A DNA stretch of 64,000 bases from Candidatus Anaerostipes avistercoris (GCA_019119895.1 DWWD01000023.1:44255-108254), one strand, 5' to 3'; shown: positions 27,479 through 37,587, counted from the first letter of the stretch. Program-made: numbers and translations. The notes: generated by a model not told the origin, from the sequence alone.

Positions 27479-27880
27479 CTACCATACAAATGCTAATACT
27501 TCTCCACCCACGTTTTCTTTTCTTGCTTCTTTGTCTGTTAACAGTCCTTTGTTTGTTGAGATGATCGCGATTCCAAGTCCTCCTAATACTCTAGGAAGCT
27601 CTTCTGCTCCAGCGTATACACGAAGACCTGGTTTAGAGATTCTCTTAAGTCCTGTGATAATCTTTTCATTTTTGTCAGCACCGTATTTCAGTGTGATTAC
27701 GATTGTATTGAATGAACCTTCTTCCTTGATGTCATAAGCTTTAATGAAACCTTCTTTTAATAAGATTTCTGCAATCGCTGTCTTCATCTTAGAAGCAGGA
27801 ATTTCTACTGTATCATGTTTCGCAGTGTTTGCGTTACGGATTCTTGTAAGCATATCTGCAATTGGATCGCTCATTGTCAT
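27479..27880 (-). CDS. rpsH: 30S ribosomal protein S8 (133 aa)
   Basis: Central-domain 16S rRNA-binding protein and, in some bacteria, repressor of the spc operon. It shows [40 protein letters not shown] and the end GGEVLAFVW. Its stop codon directly touches an intergenic repeat. Confidence 0.98.
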   Translation of the reverse strand: MTMSDPIADMLTRIRNANTAKHDTVEIPASKMKTAIAEILLKEGFIKAYDIKEEGSFNTIVITLKYGADKNEKIITGLKRISKPGLRVYAGAEELPRVLGGLGIAIISTNKGLLTDKEARKENVGGEVLAFVW

Positions 27881-27904
27881 TTTTGTGTTCCTCCTTCCTT
27901 CTTC

Positions 27905-28090
27905 TTACCAGCTTGCCTTCTTGACACCTGGAATTTGTCCTTTATATGCTAATTCACGGAAGCAAATTCTGCAAATTCCGTATTTTCTTAAATAAGCATG
28001 TGGACGTCCACAGATTCTACAACGGCTATATTCTCTTGTTGAGAATTTTGCTTTTCTTTTTTGTTTTGCAACCATTGACTTCTTAGCCAT
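27905..28090 (-). CDS. rpsZ: 30S ribosomal protein S14, zinc type Z (61 aa)
   Basis: Short zinc-binding S14: [16 protein letters not shown], then two CxxC pairs, CRICGRPH and CRICFRELA. This is the 61-residue Gram-positive form, as opposed to the roughly 89-100 aa zinc-free S14. Standard place between rplE and rpsH. Confidence 0.97.
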   Translation of the reverse strand: MAKKSMVAKQKRKAKFSTREYSRCRICGRPHAYLRKYGICRICFRELAYKGQIPGVKKASW

Positions 28091-28104
28091 GGGAACCCTC
28101 CTAA

Positions 28105-28644
28105 CTATTTCTTAAACGGCATACCAAATAAGGTTAATAATTCACGAGCTTCTTCATCAGTATTGGCAGTTGTAACGAAGATGATGTCCATTCCTCTTAC
28201 TTTATCTACCTTATCATATTCGATTTCAGGGAAGATTAACTGCTCTTTGATACCTAATGCATAGTTTCCTCGTCCATCAAAAGAATTCTGGCTGACTCCT
28301 CTGAAGTCACGTACACGAGGCAGTGCAAGATTGATCAGACGATCTGCAAATTCATACATTCTCTCACCGCGTAATGTAACCTTGCATCCGATTGGCATAC
28401 CTTCTCTCAGTTTGAAGTTCGCAACAGATTTCTTTGCTCTTGTTACGACAGCTTTCTGTCCAGAGATGATCTCAAGATCAGTGATCGCTGTATCCAGTGC
28501 TTTTTTATTTTCTTTTGCTTCGCCAACGCCCATGTTGATTACGATTTTTTCGAGCTTTGGTACCTGCATAATATTTTTATATCCAAATTTCTTTGTCATA
28601 GCATCTACGATTTCGTTGCTATACTGTTCATGTAATCTACTCAC
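28105..28644 (-). CDS. rplE: 50S ribosomal protein L5 (179 aa)
   Basis: 5S rRNA-binding protein of the central protuberance. It shows [39 protein letters not shown] and the [15 protein letters not shown] end. Standard place. Confidence 0.98.
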   Translation of the reverse strand: MSRLHEQYSNEIVDAMTKKFGYKNIMQVPKLEKIVINMGVGEAKENKKALDTAITDLEIISGQKAVVTRAKKSVANFKLREGMPIGCKVTLRGERMYEFADRLINLALPRVRDFRGVSQNSFDGRGNYALGIKEQLIFPEIEYDKVDKVRGMDIIFVTTANTDEEARELLTLFGMPFKK

Positions 28645-28666
28645 CTGCGTAAACCTCCTCTCTCAA

Positions 28667-28978
28667 TTAGTCAATCACTTCGCCTGTTGCACGTGCAACA
28701 CGAACTTTTTTGCCATCAACTACTTTGTAGCCAATCTTGGTTGTTTTTCCATTATGCACATACATTACATTGGAAACATCCATTGGTCCTTCCTGGCTTA
28801 CGATTCCGCCCTGCTGATTTGCAGCGCTGGGTTTAGTATGCTTTGTGATCATGTTGGCACCTTCTACGGTAACCTTTCTATTCTTCTGATCAACAGCAAT
28901 TACTTTGCCTTCTTTGTCTTTATCTTTACCAGCGATGATTCTTACTAAATCGCCTTTTTTAATTTTAATTGCTGACAC
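28667..28978 (-). CDS. rplX: 50S ribosomal protein L24 (103 aa)
   Basis: Assembly-initiating large-subunit protein with an N-terminal KOW motif: KIKKGDLVRIIAGKDKDKEG, then KVIAVDQKNRKVTVEGANM. Standard place between rplN and rplE. Confidence 0.97.
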   Translation of the reverse strand: MSAIKIKKGDLVRIIAGKDKDKEGKVIAVDQKNRKVTVEGANMITKHTKPSAANQQGGIVSQEGPMDVSNVMYVHNGKTTKIGYKVVDGKKVRVARATGEVID

Positions 28979-28990
28979 AGTGTTTCCTCC

Positions 28991-29359
28991 TTATAATACT
29001 TCTGGTGCTAATGAAACAATCTTCATGAATTTCTTGTCTCTAAGCTCTCTTGCCACTGGTCCGAAGATACGAGTTCCTCTCGGATTCATATCATCTCTGA
29101 TAATGACAGCAGCATTCTCGTCAAATCTGATATAAGAACCATCTTTACGACGAGCACCTTTCTTTGTACGAACAACAACTGCTCTGACTACGTCACCTTT
29201 TTTTACAACGCCGCCTGGTGTTGCATCTTTAACCGTAGCGACAATCACATCACCAATATTAGCATATCTTCTGGTAGATCCTCCTAACACGCGGATGCAA
29301 AGGATTTCTTTTGCCCCTGTGTTATCGGCTACTCTAAGTCTTGACTCCTGCTGAATCAT
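28991..29359 (-). CDS. rplN: 50S ribosomal protein L14 (122 aa)
   Basis: Large-subunit interface protein. [20 protein letters not shown] and [20 protein letters not shown] are canonical. The ATG at 29359, behind AAAGGAG, gives the usual 122 residues; a start at 29383 would add eight residues. Confidence 0.98.
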   Translation of the reverse strand: MIQQESRLRVADNTGAKEILCIRVLGGSTRRYANIGDVIVATVKDATPGGVVKKGDVVRAVVVRTKKGARRKDGSYIRFDENAAVIIRDDMNPRGTRIFGPVARELRDKKFMKIVSLAPEVL

Positions 29360-29389
29360 GCCTTTCTTCTCCTTTCCAACCAAGCAAAA

Positions 29390-29644
29390 TTATTTTGCTT
29401 TCTCGATAATTTCTACAAGTCTCCATCTCTTATCTTTTGACAGAGGTCTTGTTTCCATAACCCTTACTCTATCTCCGATGTTACATTCGTTATTTTCATC
29501 ATGAGCTTTTAATTTATAAGTTCTCTTAACGATTTTCTTATATAAAGGATGCTTCACGTTGTCTTCGATTGCAACTACGATTGTCTTATCCATTTTATCA
29601 CTGATTACTCGTCCTACACGAGTTTTTCTTAAATTTCTTTCCAC
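29390..29644 (-). CDS. rpsQ: 30S ribosomal protein S17 (84 aa)
   Basis: Early-assembly OB-fold protein: [20 protein letters not shown], and [20 protein letters not shown] near the end. Standard place between rpmC and rplN. Confidence 0.97.
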   Translation of the reverse strand: MERNLRKTRVGRVISDKMDKTIVVAIEDNVKHPLYKKIVKRTYKLKAHDENNECNIGDRVRVMETRPLSKDKRWRLVEIIEKAK

Positions 29645-29668
29645 AACAAATTCCTCCTTTCGAATTTA

Positions 29669-29872
29669 CTAAGCATTAGCTTTCGCTGTAATTGCACCCT
29701 GAATACGTGCAATATTTCTTCTGACTTCTTTGATCCTGCTTGTATTCTCAAGCTGATTTGTTGCATTCTGGAATCTCAGATTGAATAATTCCTTTTTCGC
29801 AGCTACTAGCTCATTATTTAATTCGTCCAATGACTTATTATTTAACTCTTTTACAAAATCCTTAGTTTTCAC
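29669..29872 (-). CDS. rpmC: 50S ribosomal protein L29 (67 aa, GTG start)
   Basis: Exit-tunnel protein: [20 protein letters not shown] and [21 protein letters not shown] place the start at the GTG at 29872 because AAGGCGGTGA, one base from a perfect Shine-Dalgarno, lies 5 bases before it. The alternative GTG at 29881 lies inside that site. The start overlaps the rplP end by 11 bases, so translation is coupled. Confidence 0.93.
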   Translation of the reverse strand: MKTKDFVKELNNKSLDELNNELVAAKKELFNLRFQNATNQLENTSRIKEVRRNIARIQGAITAKANA

Positions 29873-30299
29873 TGTTGTCACCGCCTTCTAAAGCTTCACG
29901 AGAAACAATTTTACACTTTACAGGTAGTTTGTGAACAGCAAGACGCAGCGCTTCTCTTGCAACTTCTTCGCTTACGCCAGCAATCTCAAACATAACTCTT
30001 CCTGGTTTTACAACTGCTACCCAATACTCCAAGTTACCTTTACCTTTACCCATTCGAGTTTCAGCAGGCTGTGCTGTCACCGGCTTATCTGGAAAAATCT
30101 TAATCCAAACTTTACCACCACGTTTGATGTAACGAGTCATAGCAACACGGGCTGCCTCGATCTGGTTCGCTGTGATCCATGCCGGCTCTGTTGCCACGAT
30201 ACCGAACTCACCGTAAGTGATTTTATTACCGCGCATCGCTTTTCCGCGCATGCTTCCGCGGAACTGTTTACGACGTTTTACTCTCTTTGGCATTAACAT
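29862..30299 (-). CDS. rplP: 50S ribosomal protein L16 (145 aa)
   Basis: Large-subunit protein near the A and P sites. [39 protein letters not shown] and [19 protein letters not shown] are canonical. Its ATG overlaps the rpsC stop as TAATG. Confidence 0.98.
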   Translation of the reverse strand: MLMPKRVKRRKQFRGSMRGKAMRGNKITYGEFGIVATEPAWITANQIEAARVAMTRYIKRGGKVWIKIFPDKPVTAQPAETRMGKGKGNLEYWVAVVKPGRVMFEIAGVSEEVAREALRLAVHKLPVKCKIVSREALEGGDNSEN

Positions 30300-30952
30300 T
30301 ATTTATTTCCCCCTTCCGCATTCTTTGTAGGAAGTACTTCACCGTGGTAGATCCATGTCTTAACACCGATCTTTCCATAGGTTGTATCTGCTTCAGCAAA
30401 TCCGTAGTCGATATCTGCACGGAGTGTCTGAAGAGGAATTGTTCCTTCACTGTAAAATTCTGTACGAGCCATATCTGCTCCGCCTAAACGTCCGGATACA
30501 GCTGTTTTGATTCCTAATGCACCAGCTCTCATTGTGCGCTGCATGCAGGACTTCATTGCACGACGGAAAGAAATACGATTTTCCAGCTGCTGTGCAATAT
30601 TCTCAGCAACCAGCTGAGCGTCTTTGTCCGGTCTCTTAACTTCTTTTACATCGATCAGAAGTTTTTTGTCTGTCATCTTCTGAAGCTGTCTCTTCAATTC
30701 TTCGATGGAAGATCCGCCCTTACCGATAACAACTCCCGGTTTTGCTGTATATACGATCAATTTAACTCTGTCAGATGCTCTTTCAATTTCAATTCTTGAA
30801 ATTCCGGCATTGTATAATCTTTTCTTTACATATTTTCTGATTTTGTCGTCTTCTACAAGATTGTCTGCAAAATCATCTTCTGCATACCATCTAGAATCCC
30901 AATCTTTAATAATTCCGACTCTCAGACCATGAGGATTTACTTTCTGTCCCAT
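30299..30952 (-). CDS. rpsC: 30S ribosomal protein S3 (217 aa)
   Basis: mRNA-entry protein of the small subunit. It has the N-terminal [20 protein letters not shown], the KH RNA-binding domain with [16 protein letters not shown], and a C-terminal domain with [20 protein letters not shown]. Confidence 0.98.
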   Translation of the reverse strand: MGQKVNPHGLRVGIIKDWDSRWYAEDDFADNLVEDDKIRKYVKKRLYNAGISRIEIERASDRVKLIVYTAKPGVVIGKGGSSIEELKRQLQKMTDKKLLIDVKEVKRPDKDAQLVAENIAQQLENRISFRRAMKSCMQRTMRAGALGIKTAVSGRLGGADMARTEFYSEGTIPLQTLRADIDYGFAEADTTYGKIGVKTWIYHGEVLPTKNAEGGNK

Positions 30953-30964
30953 GTTTGCCTCCTT

Positions 30965-31354
30965 CTATCTTTCATCCAGCACCAGTGTAATGTGGCTCAT
31001 TCTGTGTTCGATTCTATAAGCTCTTCCCTGCGCTCTCGGTTTTACTCTCTTCATTGTAGGTCCTTTATTTGCATAACACTCTGCAATGTAAAGGTTTTCC
31101 GGGTCCATTCCGTTATTGTTTTCTGCATTAGCGATTGCAGATTTTAATAACTTTTCAATTAATGTTGAAGCATATCTTGGGTTGTAAAGTAAAATTCCAA
31201 GCGCTGTCTCTACATCTTTTCCTCTGATTGCGTCCAGCACGAAGGCTGCTTTTGTTGTAGACACTCTAGCATTTCTTAATGTAGCTTTCGGTCTTGTATC
31301 TTTATTTGCATTTCTCTCTTTTTTATACTGAGATCTGCTGTATTTCTTTGCCAT
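30965..31354 (-). CDS. rplV: 50S ribosomal protein L22 (129 aa)
   Basis: Exit-tunnel protein with a long beta hairpin. It shows RPKATLRNARVSTTKAAFVL, the hairpin ANKGPTMKRVKPRAQGRAYR and the end HITLVLDE. The ATG at 31354 has AAGGAGG upstream; an upstream alternative start lies within that site. Confidence 0.97.
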   Translation of the reverse strand: MAKKYSRSQYKKERNANKDTRPKATLRNARVSTTKAAFVLDAIRGKDVETALGILLYNPRYASTLIEKLLKSAIANAENNNGMDPENLYIAECYANKGPTMKRVKPRAQGRAYRIEHRMSHITLVLDER

Positions 31355-31384
31355 TGAAATGAAACCTCCTTCCAAATATTATTT

Positions 31385-31666
31385 CTATCTCATTCCGGAT
31401 TTTTTCTCAGCTTTAGTATGTCCGCGGAAAGTTCTTGTGGATACGAACTCTCCAAGTTTGTGTCCTACCATATCTTCTGTGATATATACCGGCACATGTT
31501 TTCTTCCATCGTGGACAGCGATTGTGTGTCCTACGAATGATGGGAAGATTGTGGAACGACGAGACCATGTCTTGATGACACTCTTGTCTCCTGCTTCGTT
31601 CATTGCATCTATTTTCTTAAGTAAGCTCTTATCTGCAAATGGTCCTTTTTTAAGTGAACGAGCCAT
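31385..31666 (-). CDS. rpsS: 30S ribosomal protein S19 (93 aa)
   Basis: Head protein of the small subunit. [39 protein letters not shown] and [15 protein letters not shown] are canonical. Confidence 0.98.
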   Translation of the reverse strand: MARSLKKGPFADKSLLKKIDAMNEAGDKSVIKTWSRRSTIFPSFVGHTIAVHDGRKHVPVYITEDMVGHKLGEFVSTRTFRGHTKAEKKSGMR

Positions 31667-31682
31667 AAGTTACCTCCTTGTA

Positions 31683-32525
31683 CTATTTAACGTTTTTACC
31701 ATCTCTTCTTCTTACGATCATCTTATTAGACTGCTTGTTTTTCTTACGGGTCTTAAGTCCTAATGCAGGTTTACCCCAAGGTGTACATGGTCCCGGTCTA
31801 CCGATACCAGTCTTACCTTCTCCACCACCATGTGGATGGTCATTCGGGTTCATAACAGAACCGCGGACTGTAGGACGGAATCCCATGTGACGTTTACGTC
31901 CCGCTTTACCGATGTTTACAAGGTCATGTTCGATGTTTCCAACCTGTCCGATGGTTGCACGGCATACAACAGGTACCATTCTCATTTCACCGGATGGAAG
32001 ACGAAGGGTTGCATATTTTCCTTCTTTTGCCATCAGCTGTGCTGAGTTTCCTGCTGAACGAACTAACTGTCCGCCTTTTCCAGGATGCATTTCAATGTTG
32101 TGGATTTCAGTACCAACCGGAATGTTTGCCAGTGGAAGGCAGTTTCCAATTTTGATTTCTGCGTCCGGTCCATTCATAACAGTTGTTCCAACTGCTAATT
32201 TGTTCGGAGCAATGATATATCTCTTTTCACCATCAGCATATGTTAATAATGCGATGTTTGCTGTTCTGTTTGGATCATATTCGATCGCTGTTACCTTTGC
32301 AGGAACGCCGTCCTTATTTCTCTTAAAATCAATGATTCTGTATTTTCTTCTAGATCCGCCGCCGCGGTGTCTTACAGTGATTTTACCCTGGTTATTACGG
32401 CCTGCGTTCTTCTTTAAGGATCTTACCAGAGATTTTTCTGGTGTAGATTTTGTGATCACATCAAAATCTAATCCTGTCATATGTCTTCTAGAAGGTGTAT
32501 ATGGGTTATATGTCTTAATTCCCAT
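31683..32525 (-). CDS. rplB: 50S ribosomal protein L2 (280 aa)
   Basis: Core protein near the peptidyl-transferase centre. It shows [40 protein letters not shown] and the functionally important [20 protein letters not shown] with its conserved histidine. Confidence 0.98.
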   Translation of the reverse strand: MGIKTYNPYTPSRRHMTGLDFDVITKSTPEKSLVRSLKKNAGRNNQGKITVRHRGGGSRRKYRIIDFKRNKDGVPAKVTAIEYDPNRTANIALLTYADGEKRYIIAPNKLAVGTTVMNGPDAEIKIGNCLPLANIPVGTEIHNIEMHPGKGGQLVRSAGNSAQLMAKEGKYATLRLPSGEMRMVPVVCRATIGQVGNIEHDLVNIGKAGRKRHMGFRPTVRGSVMNPNDHPHGGGEGKTGIGRPGPCTPWGKPALGLKTRKKNKQSNKMIVRRRDGKNVK

Positions 32526-32608
32526 GTCGATCTCCTTTCAAATCTAATTTATTATCACGCTTTTGTTGCGTATAGTTTACTGCCTTTCTTCGTCTGCTGT
32601 ATTGTATC

Positions 32609-32908
32609 TTACAGTCCTTCGAAGATTTCGATATCAGCGCTTTCTTCTGTCAGCTGAACGATTGCTTTCTTTGTCTTAGCAGTTTTTCCAAAAGTCATTC
32701 CACGTCTCTTTGTCTTTCCTGCGTTGTTCATTGTGTTGACTTTCTCTACTTTTGCTCCTTCGAACATTTTTTCCACTGCTTCTTTAATCTGGGATTTCGT
32801 TGCAGATGGATGAACTAAAAAAGTATATTTCTTCTCAGCCATAGCATTCATGCTTTTTTCTGTGATAACCGGCTTCAAGATAACGTCATAATATTTAATA
32901 TCTGCCAT
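32609..32908 (-). CDS. rplW: 50S ribosomal protein L23 (99 aa)
   Basis: Exit-tunnel docking site for trigger factor and [23 protein letters not shown] and [18 protein letters not shown] are canonical. Its ATG overlaps the rplD stop as TAATG. Confidence 0.97.
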   Translation of the reverse strand: MADIKYYDVILKPVITEKSMNAMAEKKYTFLVHPSATKSQIKEAVEKMFEGAKVEKVNTMNNAGKTKRRGMTFGKTAKTKKAIVQLTEESADIEIFEGL

Positions 32909-33528
32909 TATGCATATACCTCCTCGATATTTGCAACTGCTTCCTTAGAAACAACTACAGTGTCATATTTCAAAATGTCATACACATTGATTGTGCTTGT
33001 TAATGCTGTTTTTACTCCAGGAAGGTTTCTTGCAGATAAGATCAGGTTGTCGTTCTTTCCGTTCATAACAACCAGAGCTTTCTTCACGTTGAAGCTGTCC
33101 AGCATGTTCTTTACATTCTTTGTTTTGATTTCATCAAATTTGAATTCATCAACAACAATAAATTTGTTTTCCTGTACTCTGGATGTCAGCGCAGACTTCA
33201 GAGCCAGACGTCTTTCTTTCTTGTTTAATTTCTTAGAGTAGCTTCTTGGTGTCGGAGCAAATACAACTCCACCGCCTGTCCACTGCGGAGCGCGAATGGA
33301 TCCCTGTCTTGCATGACCTGTTCCCTTCTGTCTCCACGGTTTTCTTCCACCGCCGCGAACTTCAGAACGTGTCTTAGCTTTCTGAGTTCCCTGACGATTG
33401 TTTGCCAGCTGGCTTACGACTGCCAGATGTACTAAATGTTCATTTATTTCTACGCCAAAGATGTTATCGTTAAGATCTAACTTATCAACTTCTTTGCCTT
33501 CCATATTTAACACAGATACTGTTGCCAT
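32908..33528 (-). CDS. rplD: 50S ribosomal protein L4 (206 aa)
   Basis: Early-assembly protein and, in several bacteria, autorepressor of the S10 operon. The extended loop [20 protein letters not shown] and the end region are canonical. It could bind the structured leader upstream of rpsJ. Confidence 0.98.
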   Translation of the reverse strand: MATVSVLNMEGKEVDKLDLNDNIFGVEINEHLVHLAVVSQLANNRQGTQKAKTRSEVRGGGRKPWRQKGTGHARQGSIRAPQWTGGGVVFAPTPRSYSKKLNKKERRLALKSALTSRVQENKFIVVDEFKFDEIKTKNVKNMLDSFNVKKALVVMNGKNDNLILSARNLPGVKTALTSTINVYDILKYDTVVVSKEAVANIEEVYA

Positions 33529-33557
33529 CTTATATAGTCCTCCTTTCTCTTAAAGAC

Positions 33558-34187
33558 CTACGCCTTTACTGATTCTCTTAACATTACTAAAGATTTCTTT
33601 GGTCCAGGTACGGAACCTTTTACTAAAATAATGTTTTCATCAGCGTCAACTCTTACTACTTCCAGGTTCTGGATTGTAACTCTCTCTGCACCCATCTGTC
33701 CCGGCATCTTCTTTCCTTTGAATACTTTGCTAGGATCAGAAGCCATACCATTGGAACCAGCGTGACGATGATATTTAGAACCATGGCTGGATGGACCGGA
33801 TTTCAAACCATGACGTTTGATACCGCCAGCGTATCCTTTACCTTTAGATGTTGCAGTTGCGTCAATCTTGTCTCCGGCTGCGAAAATGTCAGCCTTGATT
33901 TCCTGTCCAACTGTATATTCTTCAGCATTTTCAAATCTGAACTCTCTTACATATCTCTTTGGAGATACTTCTGCTTTATCAAAGTGTCCTTTCTGAGGCT
34001 TGTTGATTCCTTTTTCTTTCTTGTCAACGAAACCTACCTGAACTGCACTGTATCCGTCGTTTTCTACTGTCTTAACCTGTGTTACAACACAAGGTCCAGC
34101 CTGTAATACAGTGACCGGAGTCAGAACTCCATCTTCGTTAAAGATCTGTGTCATACCGATCTTTGTTGTTAAAATCGCTTTCTTCAT
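33558..34187 (-). CDS. rplC: 50S ribosomal protein L3 (209 aa)
   Basis: Early-assembly protein reaching the peptidyl-transferase centre. It shows [40 protein letters not shown] and [20 protein letters not shown]. Confidence 0.98.
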   Translation of the reverse strand: MKKAILTTKIGMTQIFNEDGVLTPVTVLQAGPCVVTQVKTVENDGYSAVQVGFVDKKEKGINKPQKGHFDKAEVSPKRYVREFRFENAEEYTVGQEIKADIFAAGDKIDATATSKGKGYAGGIKRHGLKSGPSSHGSKYHRHAGSNGMASDPSKVFKGKKMPGQMGAERVTIQNLEVVRVDADENIILVKGSVPGPKKSLVMLRESVKA

Positions 34188-34274
34188 CTTAGATATTCCT
34201 CCTATTTCATCTACAGCGGATTATAACGTGTTACGTTGTAATCATCCTAGACGCCCGAAGGCTCAAGGGGATTA

Positions 34275-34595
34275 CTATTTTGTCTTCATCTTAATGTCGA
34301 TGTACACACCAGCCGGTACTTCCAGTTTGGATAAAGCATCAACTGTTTTCTGTGTCGGTGTAATGATATCGATCAGTCTTTTGTGAGTTCTCTGTTCGAA
34401 CTGCTCTCTGGAATCTTTGTACATATGTGTCGCACGAAGGATTGTGATGATTTCCTTCTTTGTCGGCATAGGTACCGGACCGCTTACCTTAGATCCTGTT
34501 TTCTTTACTGTTTCGATAATACTTTTTGCAGATGCATCGATTAACTGATGATCATATGCTTTTAATGTAATTCTCATTACCTGACTTGCTGCCAT
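34275..34595 (-). CDS. rpsJ: 30S ribosomal protein S10 (106 aa)
   Basis: Small-subunit head protein, also NusE in antitermination. It shows [40 protein letters not shown] and [17 protein letters not shown]. First gene of the S10-spc-alpha superoperon; GGAGG lies 8-9 bases before the ATG. Confidence 0.98.
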   Translation of the reverse strand: MAASQVMRITLKAYDHQLIDASAKSIIETVKKTGSKVSGPVPMPTKKEIITILRATHMYKDSREQFEQRTHKRLIDIITPTQKTVDALSKLEVPAGVYIDIKMKTK

Positions 34596-34860
34596 AAAAA
34601 AAGCCGCCTCCTTTTCGTACTATAATTTGCTTGTAGCACGACAAGTGGTGACTGTACACTCCTCCGTGTGTATCGTGAAATCTACACACTGCGTCTCTAT
34701 TCATACACTCTCGATCTTTCGACAAATAAATAGATTGTAATTCGTACAGTGACTTGTCGCCAGTTTTAACAACTTGACATTCGCTCCACGGAAAACCTAT
34801 ACCGGCTTTTACCGGCATAGCAACCTCACGCTTCAACGCTATCAAGGTCACAACGATTTG
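34596..34860 (-). promoter_or_regulatory. Structured leader of the S10 superoperon (candidate L4-responsive)
   Basis: The roughly 265-base leader closes with a long-range stem. ACAAGTGGTGACTGTAC-complementary arms at about 34638-34657 and 34743-34760 pair (CGACAAGT and ACTGTAC blocks) just before the rpsJ ribosome binding site. Smaller hairpins (CCGGTAAAAGCCGG, CGTGTGTATCG) lie inside. L4-binding S10 leaders are established in Firmicutes; its identity here is inference. A 146-codon open frame across this region is not a gene. Confidence 0.5.
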
Positions 34861-34889
34861 ATTATATATGAAAAGACAGGGAAATGCAA
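34861..34889 (-). promoter_or_regulatory. Promoter of the S10-spc-alpha superoperon
   Basis: Minus-strand TTGCAT (34884-34889) and TATAAT (34861-34866) with a 17-base spacer, upstream of the structured leader. Confidence 0.75.
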
Positions 34890-35143
34890 GGACTTTTTTC
34901 ACTTTTTTTGTATGTATGGAAGAAAGTACAATGCAGGAGTTTTTTCCTGTCATATGTATCCTATATATAATAGAAGAAACTCGTTTTCTCATTCTATCTC
35001 AGCACAGAAGGCCAAAGATAATTTCCATATTTCCACAATTTTGTTTTTTATTAAAAACGTTTCTATAAATTAATATTTTTGTAACAAAAGTACATTTCAT
35101 ACAAGTAATTATTATAATTAATATCTTTTTTAACATTATATTA
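34890..35143. other. AT-rich divergent intergenic region, no gene seen
   Basis: Lies between the S10 promoter and the promoter of the small secreted-protein gene. It contains only a short GCAGGAG/CTCCTGC-like repeat (CAGGAGTTTTTTCCTG near 34933) and poly-T tracts. Confidence 0.5.
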
Positions 35144-35172
35144 TTGTTAAGTAGCATAGTTTATGGTATACT
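35144..35172 (+). promoter_or_regulatory. Promoter of the secreted-peptide gene pair
   Basis: TTGTTA (35144-35149) and TATACT (35167-35172), 17-base spacer, about 75 bases upstream of the ATG. Confidence 0.65.
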
Positions 35173-35245
35173 ATATATAAATCAGTTGCAACCGATGATC
35201 TATAACAAATTGACTCTTGTTTTTGTAAAGAAAGAAGGAAGGCAT

Positions 35246-35821
35246 ATGAAACATTTTAAAAAGATTTGCACACTTATTTTTTCACTCATACTTATATTTT
35301 CTAATAGCACTACTTTAGTCTTTGCTTCCACTCCTGCAACTACTGAATCACCCGATACAATCTCCGCTTCTAAGAATATCATCCCTCAGCTAAACGAAGC
35401 ATCCATCATGCTTGAAACTGGCGCTATCAGCGAAAAAGAGTACACAGATAAACTTATTGAAATTTACAATTTAGATAATTTAAACACATCTAATCAAAGT
35501 ATCCATTTAGCTGCGGCCAACAGCGCATATTACCCTGAAGTTCAATGTGGGTATATTAACTATTCCGGAGTAAAATATTTACATAATACCGGATTAAAAA
35601 AAGCAAAAACTGCAGATGCTGCTATCCGTCTTTTAATAGGTGCTATACCTGGATGTGGCTGGGGTCTTTCAGCGATAGCTGTCGCTTCTGCATACGGAGG
35701 ACATTCATCTTTAGAAAAAGCAGTTAATTCAGCTTATAGCAAAAAGAAAGGAATTAAAGTATATTATAAGATTCACAAAGGAGTTACAAGTATGAACAAA
35801 GTTCGATATGTTGTCGGTTAA
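35246..35821 (+). CDS. Secreted small protein with hydrophobic Gly-rich core; bacteriocin-like candidate (191 aa)
   Basis: Signal peptide at residues 1-27 (MKHFKKICTLIFSLILIFSN, cleavage likely after VFA). Next is a polar propeptide-like segment to about residue 90, then a C-terminal domain starting near AAANSAYYPEVQCGY. That domain has two cysteines and a strongly hydrophobic stretch, LLIGAIPGCGWGLSAIAVAS, followed by a basic tail (KKKGIKVYYKIHKG). This architecture resembles exported pore-forming or bacteriocin-like proteins; I recognise no named family. A four-helix membrane protein follows 17 bases later, as an immunity gene would. The gene is more AT-rich than its ribosomal neighbours, suggesting acquisition. 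Function is inference. Confidence 0.6.
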   Translation: MKHFKKICTLIFSLILIFSNSTTLVFASTPATTESPDTISASKNIIPQLNEASIMLETGAISEKEYTDKLIEIYNLDNLNTSNQSIHLAAANSAYYPEVQCGYINYSGVKYLHNTGLKKAKTADAAIRLLIGAIPGCGWGLSAIAVASAYGGHSSLEKAVNSAYSKKKGIKVYYKIHKGVTSMNKVRYVVG

Positions 35822-35838
35822 GACTAAGGTGATTTGTT

Positions 35839-36282
35839 ATGAAAGACTTATTAAAACTTAAAAGTTTTCGAAAAAATTTTATTTTCATGTTTATTTTACT
35901 TATTATCGTTCCCGTTTCGAACCATTTTAACACAGATGCACCGATTTCGGCAGGCGGCATCCTGAAAACCGAGATTTTCTCTTTCGCTGTGTATTTCATC
36001 TCATGTTTTATCGTTGACCTGATCACCGAAATGCAATGCAGGAAAGGCGAAAATAAACGGAACGCGCTGTTCAAATTGACAAACTTAAAAAGGACGTTTA
36101 TTCCTGTCTGCTGTCTCCTTGCCCTTCTTTGCGCTGATGATTTTTTTAATAGAACCATTCCATATACGACCCATGAAATCATCGTAAAATACGTTTTCTT
36201 GATTCTCTTGTATTTGATTGCATGTTTCATCATCGATCTGGTGACTGAGCTACGCAGCAGGCACGATAAAAAACCAGACTGA
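35839..36282 (+). CDS. Four-helix membrane protein with internal duplication; candidate immunity protein (147 aa)
   Basis: Two similar halves of about 60-70 residues each carry two hydrophobic helices. The second helix of each half is nearly repeated: FISCFIVDLITEM (half 1) and LIACFIIDLVTEL (half 2), each followed by a basic loop. There is no signal peptide or enzymatic motif. It is cotranscribed with the secreted protein (17-base gap, AAGGTGAT ribosome binding site). Immunity to, or export of, that protein is the simplest reading, but no known family is recognised. Confidence 0.6.
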   Translation: MKDLLKLKSFRKNFIFMFILLIIVPVSNHFNTDAPISAGGILKTEIFSFAVYFISCFIVDLITEMQCRKGENKRNALFKLTNLKRTFIPVCCLLALLCADDFFNRTIPYTTHEIIVKYVFLILLYLIACFIIDLVTELRSRHDKKPD

Positions 36283-36304
36283 GTTTTTTCACCATTAATG
36301 AACA

Positions 36305-36350
36305 AAGTACGCAGACTGCGTCACCGCCAGCCTGCGTACTTCGGGCATTT
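36305..36350. terminator. Terminator after the secreted/membrane pair
   Basis: AAGTACGCAG (36305-36314) pairs with CTGCGTACTT (36332-36341), followed on the plus strand by a T-rich run. A second, T-poor stem (ATCAGCCGG/CCGGCTGAT, 36381-36421) lies between this and the convergent acyl-CoA dehydrogenase gene. Confidence 0.65.
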
Positions 36351-36444
36351 TATTTTGTTTTTTGCCACTATTTAGGAGGAATCAGCCGGACAAAACACCA
36401 CACGTTATCCTGCCGGCTGATCGTAGGGGAAACTTGTTCCTTTC

Positions 36445-37587
36445 TTATCTAAAAATTGCTCCGCTTACAACTAATTTCTGAATTTCATTGGTTCCTTCAT
36501 AAATCTGTGTAATCTTTGCATCTCTCATCATACGTTCAACATGATATTCTTTCATATATCCATTGCCGCCAAGCATCTGCACAGCCTCTGTCGTCACATG
36601 CATTGCTGCCTCTGTACACAGATATTTCGCTTTTGCCGCAGACTGGGTATACGGTCTTCCTTCCTGTTTGTCCGTTGCTGCCTTATAAAGCATAAGCCTT
36701 GCAGCGTCGATTTCCATTTCCAATTCAGCCATTTTAAATGCAAGATATTGATTCCGATAAAGTGGTTTTCCAAACTGTTCTCTGGTCTTTAAATATTCTT
36801 TCGCAATCTCAAAAGCACCTTCAGCGATTCCCAGACCCTGTGCACCTACTCCGATTCTTCCACCGTCCAGTGTTTTCATCGCCAGTTTAAATCCCTGGCC
36901 TGACTCAACGATCATATTTTCTGCCGGCACTCTTACATTTTCCAAAATCATCTCTGACACCTGAGCTGAGCGGATTCCCATCTTATCTTCAATTTTTCCA
37001 ACCGTAAATCCAGGCGTTCCTTTTTTTACTACAAAACAGGATAAACCTTTTGCCTTCTTTTCTGGTTCCGTCAGTGCATATACCGCCGTATAATCTGCCA
37101 GAGGCCCATTCGTATTAAAGCATTTCAGCCCGTTCAATACATATTCATCACCGTCTTTTTCCGCTACCGTTACGCAGCCGCCGGCATCAGAACCTGCATT
37201 CGGCTCTGTCAGTCCAAAAGAGCCAAAGCATTTACCTGACAATACTTCTTCCAGAAATTCTTTCTTTTTCTCTGTCGGCGCAGTGGAATTCATAACGCTT
37301 CCTCCATAGAGAGAAGTCGCCACAGAATATCCGATTCCCATGGATGCATCCACCTTGGAAATCTCCTCTACCGCCAGAACATAAGATAAATAATCGCCGC
37401 CCTGACCACCTACTTCTTTTGGATAAGGCAGTCCGATCAATCCCAGCTCACCCATTTTATGGAACTGCTCCACCGGAAACTCACTTTTCGCGTCTCTCTC
37501 AAGCACTCCCGGCAGTAATTCTTCCTGCGCGAATTTCCTTGCCGTTTCCTGAATTGCTTTCTGCTGCTGTGTTAATTCAAAATTCAT
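36445..37587 (-). CDS. Acyl-CoA dehydrogenase, short-chain type (380 aa)
   Basis: FAD enzyme interconverting acyl-CoA and enoyl-CoA with electrons passed to or from Etf. It shows the flavin-binding CFGSFGLTEPNAGSDAGG, the middle domain, and the C-terminal region AAMHVTTEAVQMLGGNGYMK. The catalytic glutamate is expected in YEGTNEIQKLVV. The ATG at 37587 has AAGGAGG. It is divergent from crt across a shared 217-base promoter region. With EtfAB nearby it probably reduces an enoyl-CoA. Chain length is unknown; butyryl- and acryloyl-type substrates are both possible. Confidence 0.88.
   Translation of the reverse strand: MNFELTQQQKAIQETARKFAQEELLPGVLERDAKSEFPVEQFHKMGELGLIGLPYPKEVGGQGGDYLSYVLAVEEISKVDASMGIGYSVATSLYGGSVMNSTAPTEKKKEFLEEVLSGKCFGSFGLTEPNAGSDAGGCVTVAEKDGDEYVLNGLKCFNTNGPLADYTAVYALTEPEKKAKGLSCFVVKKGTPGFTVGKIEDKMGIRSAQVSEMILENVRVPAENMIVESGQGFKLAMKTLDGGRIGVGAQGLGIAEGAFEIAKEYLKTREQFGKPLYRNQYLAFKMAELEMEIDAARLMLYKAATDKQEGRPYTQSAAKAKYLCTEAAMHVTTEAVQMLGGNGYMKEYHVERMMRDAKITQIYEGTNEIQKLVVSGAIFR

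Noticed and set aside
34552..34992. A 146-codon open frame upstream of rpsJ
   Set aside because: It overlaps the rpsJ start, the promoter and a structured leader, has no ribosome binding site and resembles no protein. It is better read as leader RNA.
36381..36421. ATCAGCCGG/CCGGCTGAT stem as terminator of the acyl-CoA dehydrogenase gene
   Set aside because: The stem is clear but no T-run follows on the minus strand; left as a note only.
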